The notes under the pieces are model-generated. The model was not told where the DNA came from, searched no databases, and saw only the letters and a program-made list of their open reading frames with translations. Below, in pieces: positions 7,024 through 11,421 of a DNA stretch of 11,421 bases. Made by a program: the position numbers and the translations under genes. Position 1 is the stretch's first letter, and every line of letters begins with the position of its first letter. This stretch comes from DATDCV01 sp036524155 (lineage in GTDB: Bacteria; Verrucomicrobiota; Verrucomicrobiia; Limisphaerales; UBA8199): the NCBI GenBank assembly GCA_036524155.1, contig DATDCV010000693.1, positions 1-11,421 on the forward strand, read 5' to 3'.

Positions 7024-8076
7024 ATGAAATGGTATTCGGGAGAAAACCTGCCGGCCACCCACGCCCGGCCGACCTTTTCCGAGGCCTGGTTCCACCAAAG
7101 TTACGGCCTGGAGTTTGGCGAAAAGTACTCTATGGATCCCGTCTTCCGCACCGAGCAGGATCGGGAGGCGGTGCGGTTGCTTCACGAACGTTTTGGCGCC
7201 CTCGGCCTGGGCAAAAAGGATCCACCGCCCCGGCCTCATCTCGAGATCTGCGGTCACCGACTTCTGCCCGCACTTTTGGGCTGCGAGGTGTTTTATCAGG
7301 CCGGTCAACCTCCAGCCGTGCAGCACCTCCCCGCCGGTTCCATCGAGGAAATTGCCTCCGTCCCCAGGCCCGATTTGGCCGTCAACCGCTGGGCCCGCGA
7401 ATTTCGGAGGCAAGCCGGTATTCTCATCGCCCGGTACGGTCAGGTGGATGCGACCATCAATCATGGCGGGCCGATCAACGTCGCCTCGAACGCACTCGGC
7501 ACCCAGGCCTTTCTCTGCCTGGCCGAACCTTCGCCTCAATTCCGCGCTTTTCTGCAAATGATCGCCGAGCTGTGCCTCGAAACCTACGACCAACTGACGT
7601 TGCCTCTTAGTCCTGGTCTCGACCCCGGACGCGAGCTCTTCATCGGGAACTGCCCCGTCATGATGCTCGACCCTGCCACCTACAGCGACGAGGTCTTTCC
7701 GGCTGATTACTATATCCGCACGCGGGCCAAAAAGTTCGGCCTCCATCATTGCGGGGCAATGGATAGATACCTCGGGCAGTATAAGGCCCTCAGCCCCTGT
7801 GACTACATCGAGGTCGGGTGGGGGAGCACGGTGGCCAGGGTGCGCGAGGCGTTTCCGACTTCGATGCTCGACCTGATGATCAACATTCCTGCGGTGCAAA
7901 ACATGCCGGCCGACCGGCTGGCTGACACGGCGAAGGAGATGGTAGATCAGGCCGCGCCTTGGGGATTGATTCGCGACATCTATATGGCCGACATCGGCCC
8001 CGACGTTTCGGATATCGTCGTGGAGAATTTCGTCGAAGCGGTGGATGCTGCCTTCGCAGGCTTCAGAATTGAGTAG
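7024..8076 (+). CDS. Uroporphyrinogen decarboxylase (URO-D)-superfamily protein
   Basis: 350 residues, no signal peptide. The second half carries superfamily features: GNCPVMMLDPATYSDEVFPA at 208-227, then FGLHHCGAMDRYL at 238-250 with an HxCG zinc-type motif (H241, C243), then PCDYIEVGWG and the terminal VENFVEAV. Superfamily members include heme-pathway HemE and the zinc methyltransferases MtaA/CmuA that act on cobalamin or coenzyme M. HemE lacks HxCG, so this is not a HemE orthologue. The distal cysteine that completes the MtaA zinc site is not seen; the matching segment reads MADIGPDV (321-328) with D323 there. The placement 57 bases after the oxidoreductase, on the same strand, suggests co-transcription with the sugar genes. 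A GAGG directly before the ATG (7019-7022) is too close to be a good Shine-Dalgarno site. The reaction is unknown. Confidence 0.72.
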   Translation: MKWYSGENLPATHARPTFSEAWFHQSYGLEFGEKYSMDPVFRTEQDREAVRLLHERFGALGLGKKDPPPRPHLEICGHRLLPALLGCEVFYQAGQPPAVQHLPAGSIEEIASVPRPDLAVNRWAREFRRQAGILIARYGQVDATINHGGPINVASNALGTQAFLCLAEPSPQFRAFLQMIAELCLETYDQLTLPLSPGLDPGRELFIGNCPVMMLDPATYSDEVFPADYYIRTRAKKFGLHHCGAMDRYLGQYKALSPCDYIEVGWGSTVARVREAFPTSMLDLMINIPAVQNMPADRLADTAKEMVDQAAPWGLIRDIYMADIGPDVSDIVVENFVEAVDAAFAGFRIE

Positions 8077-8326
8077 GAACCAGCCTGCTTCCGAGAACCG
8101 GCTTTCTCCCAAAGAACCTCCACTGCACCGCGGAGCTTTTGGAGCCTATTCCTTTGCCTCCATTCCTTTGCCATGGCCATAAGGTTTCGGTCGCCGCATG
8201 GCAAGTGAGCGGAGGCAGAGAAATGGAGAGAGGTTCCCAAGGACCGCCCCTAATCACGGTACGGCCCTTTTTCGGTGTTGCCGGACGTTGCCAAATGGCA
8301 TGGAATGAACGAACAACAGCGCGATT
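8077..8326. other. Gene-free gap of 250 bases
   Basis: No convincing gene, RNA or clear terminator is visible. It contains a short tandem repeat at 8148-8172 and a purine-rich stretch around 8210-8235. Small open frames here have no recognisable features. As the longest gap between genes in the window, it is the likeliest place for a new promoter serving the exported isomerase, but I could not pick convincing -35/-10 elements. Confidence 0.5.
8148..8172. repeat. Short tandem repeat, 14-base period
   Basis: The 11-mer attcctttgcc occurs at 8148-8158 and again at 8162-8172, separated by tcc. This looks like a small slippage duplication; a paired operator site is possible but unsupported. Confidence 0.6.
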
Positions 8327-9214
8327 ATGAAAACTGCGTCCAAGATTCTCTTCTGCTTCGTCAGCCTTGTTGCCTTCACATGGGGATCAGTTCTTCCGCT
8401 CCGGGCCGAAAACAAGATCCCAGCCGATTGCAAAGTCGGTGGTTTCGCCATCGGCACGATCGTTTACACTTTCGACCGCTTTTCCTTGTTTGAGGCGCTT
8501 GAGAAAACCGCCGAGTGCGGCGGCACGGTCGTCGAGCTTTCGGCCAAAACGAGCCTGAGCAAAGAAGAGCCCAGTGTGCCGTTTGACTACCACGCCAGTC
8601 CGGAAATAATCCAGAAGGTCAAAGCCAAACTTGCCCAATGCAAACTCAAAGCCGTCAATTATGCAGTAATTCCCTTCCCCGCGGATGAGGCGGAGGGACG
8701 CAAGGTGTTCGAATTCGCCAAAGCCATGGGTATCCGCGCCATCACCACCGAGTCGCCGGAGCTAATCGACCGGCTCGATAAACTGGTCAAGGAATTCGAT
8801 ATCATGATCGCGTTCCACGACCATCCGCGGCACCCAAACGATCCCAGCTACCGCATGTGGGATCCCAACTACATCCTTTCGCTGATCAAGGACCGCGACG
8901 CGCGGATCGGTGCCTGTGCCGACACCGGCCACTGGCTTCGCTCCGGCCTCAAGCCGGTCGAATGCCTGCGAATTTTGAAAGGCCGTATCGTCAGCAGCCA
9001 CTTGAAGGATCTAAAGGAGATGGGTCTCCAGGCCCACGATGTGCCCTTTGGAACTGGCGTCGCCGATATGCCCGCTATTCTGGAAGAACTGAAAGCCCAG
9101 GGCTTTGAAGGCAACCTCTCCATCGAATACGAGTATCATTGGGACAACTCGGCGCCCGAGGTCGGCCAATGCATCGGCTTCGTCCGCGGCTACGGGGCCG
9201 GGAGAAAATGGTAG
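8327..9214 (+). CDS. Secreted sugar phosphate isomerase/epimerase family TIM barrel
   Basis: 295 residues with a Sec signal peptide: MKTASK, then a hydrophobic core at about 7-20, and likely cleavage after LRA at residue 27. The mature protein is a xylose-isomerase-like barrel. Candidate metal ligands are E142 (TTESPE), H164/H166 (AFHDHPR), D199 and H202 (ADTGHWL), H225 (SSHLKD) and E267 (SIEYEYHWD). An exported enzyme would not normally meet sugar phosphates, so epimerisation, hydration or elimination of a free or 3-keto sugar is more plausible than the family name implies. The start ATG has no Shine-Dalgarno sequence but is fixed by the signal peptide. It differs from the cytoplasmic barrel at 2397-3362 in length and motifs, so it is not a recent duplicate. 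The nucleoside-hydrolase-like gene follows after 25 bases. Confidence 0.83.
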   Translation: MKTASKILFCFVSLVAFTWGSVLPLRAENKIPADCKVGGFAIGTIVYTFDRFSLFEALEKTAECGGTVVELSAKTSLSKEEPSVPFDYHASPEIIQKVKAKLAQCKLKAVNYAVIPFPADEAEGRKVFEFAKAMGIRAITTESPELIDRLDKLVKEFDIMIAFHDHPRHPNDPSYRMWDPNYILSLIKDRDARIGACADTGHWLRSGLKPVECLRILKGRIVSSHLKDLKEMGLQAHDVPFGTGVADMPAILEELKAQGFEGNLSIEYEYHWDNSAPEVGQCIGFVRGYGAGRKW

Positions 9215-9239
9215 CGCCGGTTGCGGTATTCAACCTGGC

Positions 9240-10343
9240 ATGAAACCTCTGGGCGCAGTTTTGTTCATGTTGGTGGCGTTGACCCTCTCCGCCGCCACGA
9301 AGCCTGTCATTTACTGCACCGACCTTTTCCATCCGCACGTTGACCCGGACGATCACTTTGATCTGGCCACGCTCTTTGCACTGCCGGAGCTGGACGTGAA
9401 AGCAATTGTCCTCGACCAGGGCAACCGGCAGTTGGAAAGGCCGGGATCGATTCCGCTGAAGCAAATGTTCAGCTTGGCGGGGCATGAAGTTCCTTATGCG
9501 ATTGGGCTGAGCGAGAAACTCGCTTCACCCGCCGACGACGGACGAGGTCAGCCGGCCGGCTTCCAGCATGGTGTGGGTCTGATGCTGAAAACGCTGCGCG
9601 AAGCGTCCCAACCGGTCACGATCATCACCGCGGGGAGCGTGCGCGATCTTTGTGCGGCGTGGAATCGGGAGCCGGAGCTATTGAGGGAGAAAGTCGGCCG
9701 GCTTTATCTGAACATCGGCAACGCGGCCGCCGACAGCAGTGAGTACAATGTCGATCTGGACCCGCACGCCTACGTCGGGATCCTGCGCTCGGACCTGCCC
9801 ATCTATTTGTGTCTTTGCATGCCAATGGGGCGGCAAAGTGCCGATTCCGTTTACAGCACCTGGTGGCGTTTTCGCCAGGCTGACGTTGTGGGGTCCGTCC
9901 CGGAACCTCTCCAGCGTTTCTTTATTTACGCCTTGCAGCGGTGTGCGCCGGACGAACTCGATCCGCTCAAGGCGCTCGAGAGCGATCTTCGGCCCTGGCG
10001 CCGCCTGGTGTGGGACATGGACCGCAATATGTGGTGCACCGCCTCGTTTCTTCATGCCGCAGGCCGGAAGATTTACATGACCGGCCAGACCTGGACTGCG
10101 CCCCTGACGCGACCGCCTAACGGGACATCCGAAGCGCTTTTCACTTTCTTTCCAGCTCGCGTTGAAGTTGACGAAGCCGGGAAAACAAAGCTCTTGCCGG
10201 GCGCGGCCAACAGCAACGTGCAGTTGCTCAAAGTAGTTTCCCCCGACGAATACGCTCCCGCGCTGCGAGACTGCCTTCGCGGACTGTTGCAGTCGGGGTT
10301 CCCGGCTCGAGCGCCGGCGGGCGGGCGCTCCTCCGCAGGGTGA
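9240..10343 (+). CDS. Exported nucleoside hydrolase-like protein (IUNH superfamily), divergent
   Basis: 367 residues with a signal peptide (hydrophobic residues about 4-18, cleavage near LSAA/TKP). Nucleoside hydrolases cleave N-glycosidic bonds to ribose using calcium bound by an N-terminal aspartate cluster. Here YCTDLFHPHVDPDDHFDLA (25-43) supplies D28, D37 and D38, but the spacing from D28 to the DD pair is longer than in the canonical DTDxGxDD. SSEYNVDLDPHAYV at 166-179 matches the family's sugar-binding EFN-x-DP-x-A region (E168, N170, D174). D261 in WDMDRNMWCTASFLHA could be the C-terminal calcium ligand. ATG 9240 is chosen because it begins the signal peptide; the open frame extends upstream to 9105 but overlaps the isomerase gene. 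The changed motif suggests a substrate other than ordinary nucleosides, perhaps another glycoside. Confidence 0.72.
   Translation: MKPLGAVLFMLVALTLSAATKPVIYCTDLFHPHVDPDDHFDLATLFALPELDVKAIVLDQGNRQLERPGSIPLKQMFSLAGHEVPYAIGLSEKLASPADDGRGQPAGFQHGVGLMLKTLREASQPVTIITAGSVRDLCAAWNREPELLREKVGRLYLNIGNAAADSSEYNVDLDPHAYVGILRSDLPIYLCLCMPMGRQSADSVYSTWWRFRQADVVGSVPEPLQRFFIYALQRCAPDELDPLKALESDLRPWRRLVWDMDRNMWCTASFLHAAGRKIYMTGQTWTAPLTRPPNGTSEALFTFFPARVEVDEAGKTKLLPGAANSNVQLLKVVSPDEYAPALRDCLRGLLQSGFPARAPAGGRSSAG
10309..10330. other. GC-rich hairpin near the end of the nucleoside-hydrolase-like gene
   Basis: GAGCGCC (10309-10315) can pair with GGCGCTC (10324-10330) around an 8-base loop. The structure lies inside the last codons, 10 bases before the stop, and only about 26 bases from the end of the convergent kinase gene. 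There is no T-tract, so it is not a standard intrinsic terminator. It may slow or end transcription from either side, or be a chance product of high GC content. Confidence 0.3.
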
Positions 10344-10356
10344 ACATAGGCGTGAC

Positions 10357-11310
10357 TCATATCACAGGGATCAAGATCCTCTTGCCTTCCATAAACTCGC
10401 TCACGACTTGATTAGAGCAGCGCAGCTTGTCCTGGATCGTTAAATCGGTTCGGGCATGGAGCAGGATCATGCAGATGCTCAAGACGTCGCCGGTGCCGGT
10501 GGAATTCACGATGGTATGAGCAGGGCTGGGTGCCACGATCGTCAACTCGCCGTCCGCCCAAAAGCCGGCGCCCCGGACGCCCAGGTGGACAACAACCGCT
10601 TTGACGCCCCAATCAGTCAGGCGGCGCAGAGCCGTCTCCAGGTCGGCGCTGTCGGTAAACTCGCACAACTCGCGGACGTTGCCGTGGGCGAGGTCCACCT
10701 GGCCCAGCGTCTCCCGGAGCAGTTTTTTTCGCCGGACGATCTGTTCCGTGGTCCCGGTGGACCAAGAAGGGTCGAAGTTGAGGTCGAGCGATGTGGTCAA
10801 TCCGCGGCGACGGGCTTCGCTAAACAAGCGCACGTTGCCGCCTTCGAGCATCGCCTGCGAAAACCAAACATCCGCCCGCAACAAATGGGCGCAGCCATCC
10901 AGGGCGACAAGGTCGAGGTCATCGAAGCGCAAGGTCTCATTATTCGGAAGGCAGCTCAAAAAGTGTCTGCGGCCGTCGGCGAAGCCCAGGGCGACGGTGG
11001 TGCCGGTCGCACAATGCGGATCGCGGGCCAGGTGAGTCCGGACGCCGTGACGTTCCATCGCATTGGCCAGCCGTTCTCCCAGCGCGTCAGCTCCAGCTTT
11101 GCCGACAAACCGGACGCTCGCGCCCAGCGCGGCCGCCGCGCAAGCACTGTTGGCGCCGCCGCCGCCAATCGTCTCGACAATCGGCGGCACCGGCGTTTCA
11201 CCATCCTCGAACAAGCGCGCAGTTGCGGGGACGCTCTGGACCTTCACGTCGCGGTTGATGTTCCCCACGACGCAGACGGGCGGGCCGGTTAAGAGACCAG
11301 AGTCATTCAT
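10357..11310 (-). CDS. PfkB-family carbohydrate kinase (second copy, convergent)
   Basis: 317 residues, cytoplasmic, ribokinase fold. CVVGNINRDVKV at 13-24 and GGGGANSACAAAALGASVRFVG at 49-70 form the family's first signature, with the conserved asparagine present (N54). The ATP-side signature is NSTGTGDVLS at 269-278. It keeps the catalytic D275, but the usual first aspartate of DTxGxGD is serine (S270). The ATG at 11310 is chosen because GAGG lies 7 bases upstream; a TTG at 11337 in the same frame has less support. The gene runs towards the nucleoside-hydrolase-like gene with 13 bases between the stops. It is clearly different from the kinase at 3369-4301 and may act on another sugar, for example one released by the neighbouring hydrolase. 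Adenosine or ribose kinase-type activity is possible but unproven. Confidence 0.87.
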   Translation of the reverse strand: MNDSGLLTGPPVCVVGNINRDVKVQSVPATARLFEDGETPVPPIVETIGGGGANSACAAAALGASVRFVGKAGADALGERLANAMERHGVRTHLARDPHCATGTTVALGFADGRRHFLSCLPNNETLRFDDLDLVALDGCAHLLRADVWFSQAMLEGGNVRLFSEARRRGLTTSLDLNFDPSWSTGTTEQIVRRKKLLRETLGQVDLAHGNVRELCEFTDSADLETALRRLTDWGVKAVVVHLGVRGAGFWADGELTIVAPSPAHTIVNSTGTGDVLSICMILLHARTDLTIQDKLRCSNQVVSEFMEGKRILIPVI

Positions 11311-11317
11311 GCGGCAG

Positions 11318-11321
11318 CCTC
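11318..11321 (-). promoter_or_regulatory. Shine-Dalgarno site for the minus-strand PfkB kinase
   Basis: On the minus strand GAGG lies 7 bases before the ATG at 11310. This spacing fixes that ATG as the start rather than the TTG at 11337. Confidence 0.5.
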
Positions 11322-11354
11322 GGAACCCCGGAACCAATCTGATAGCGAAAGGTT

Positions 11355-11421
11355 AAAGGGCCTCTTCCCCACGAAGCTGGCCAGGGAAGGTACAAGGGCC
11401 TCCTCTCCCCCTGCCCTCTCC
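11355..11421. repeat. C/T-rich repeat-like sequence at the window edge (partial)
   Basis: Two similar blocks are seen: agggcctcttcccc near 11357-11370 and agggcctcctctcccc near 11394-11409. The second runs into ccctgccctctcc at the window end. Strings of this kind resemble dispersed C/T-rich intergenic repeats seen in several GC-rich bacterial genomes, but the copy is cut off by the window edge and its family cannot be named. Confidence 0.35.

Noticed and set aside
7024..8076. Heme-pathway uroporphyrinogen decarboxylase (HemE)
   Set aside because: HxCG is a methyltransferase-branch motif, no other heme genes are nearby, and overall similarity to HemE looks weak.
6643..8112. Minus-strand open frame of 489 codons
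   Set aside because: It is antisense to the oxidoreductase and the URO-D-like gene, whose plus-strand products have clear family motifs. Long antisense frames are common at this GC content and no motif is seen.
10456..11292. Plus-strand open frame of 278 codons
   Set aside because: It is antisense to the second PfkB kinase, which has both family signatures and a Shine-Dalgarno site on the minus strand.
1..11421. CRISPR array, prophage, transposase, tRNA or rRNA
   Set aside because: No regularly spaced repeats, integrase or transposase motifs, phage proteins, or RNA-gene signatures were seen. Gene order and composition look chromosomal.

Overview
This GC-rich window looks chromosomal and probably comes from a Verrucomicrobiota or other PVC-group bacterium. 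The clues are a twin-arginine-exported Gfo/Idh/MocA oxidoreductase, a signal-peptide-bearing sugar isomerase/epimerase, a secreted nucleoside-hydrolase-like protein, a uroporphyrinogen-decarboxylase-like protein inside a sugar locus, and few Shine-Dalgarno sites. The assignment is from style only; no rRNA or tRNA gene is present.

Layout. (1) Positions 1-2304 hold the end of a molybdate/tungstate operon on the plus strand: the last codons of an upstream gene, an ABC permease overlapping it by ATGA, its ATPase (2-base gap), and a MoeB/ThiF-type E1 enzyme (4-base gap). Oxyanion uptake is thus joined to an enzyme that activates a sulfur-carrier protein, as needed for pterin-cofactor synthesis. 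(2) Positions 2397-6966 hold four nearly touching plus-strand genes: a TIM-barrel sugar isomerase/epimerase, a PfkB sugar kinase, a uronate-isomerase-like protein and a Tat-exported Gfo/Idh/MocA oxidoreductase. A URO-D-superfamily gene follows after 57 bases (7024-8076). (3) After a 250-base gene-free gap come two exported proteins, a second TIM-barrel isomerase (8327-9214) and a divergent nucleoside hydrolase (9240-10343). (4) A second PfkB kinase lies convergently on the minus strand (10357-11310). The window ends in C/T-rich, repeat-like sequence.

How the genes may work together (inference). Regions 2-4 look like a catabolic locus for an unusual sugar, sugar acid, cyclitol or nucleoside-like compound. 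Exported enzymes would oxidise, epimerise or hydrolyse a glycoside outside the cytoplasm; cytoplasmic isomerases and PfkB kinases would then convert and phosphorylate the product. No transporter, aldolase or regulator for this pathway is visible, so the substrate is unknown. The family assignments are firm for the ABC genes, E1, kinases and oxidoreductase. They are good for the TIM barrels and less certain for the uronate-isomerase-like and nucleoside-hydrolase-like proteins.
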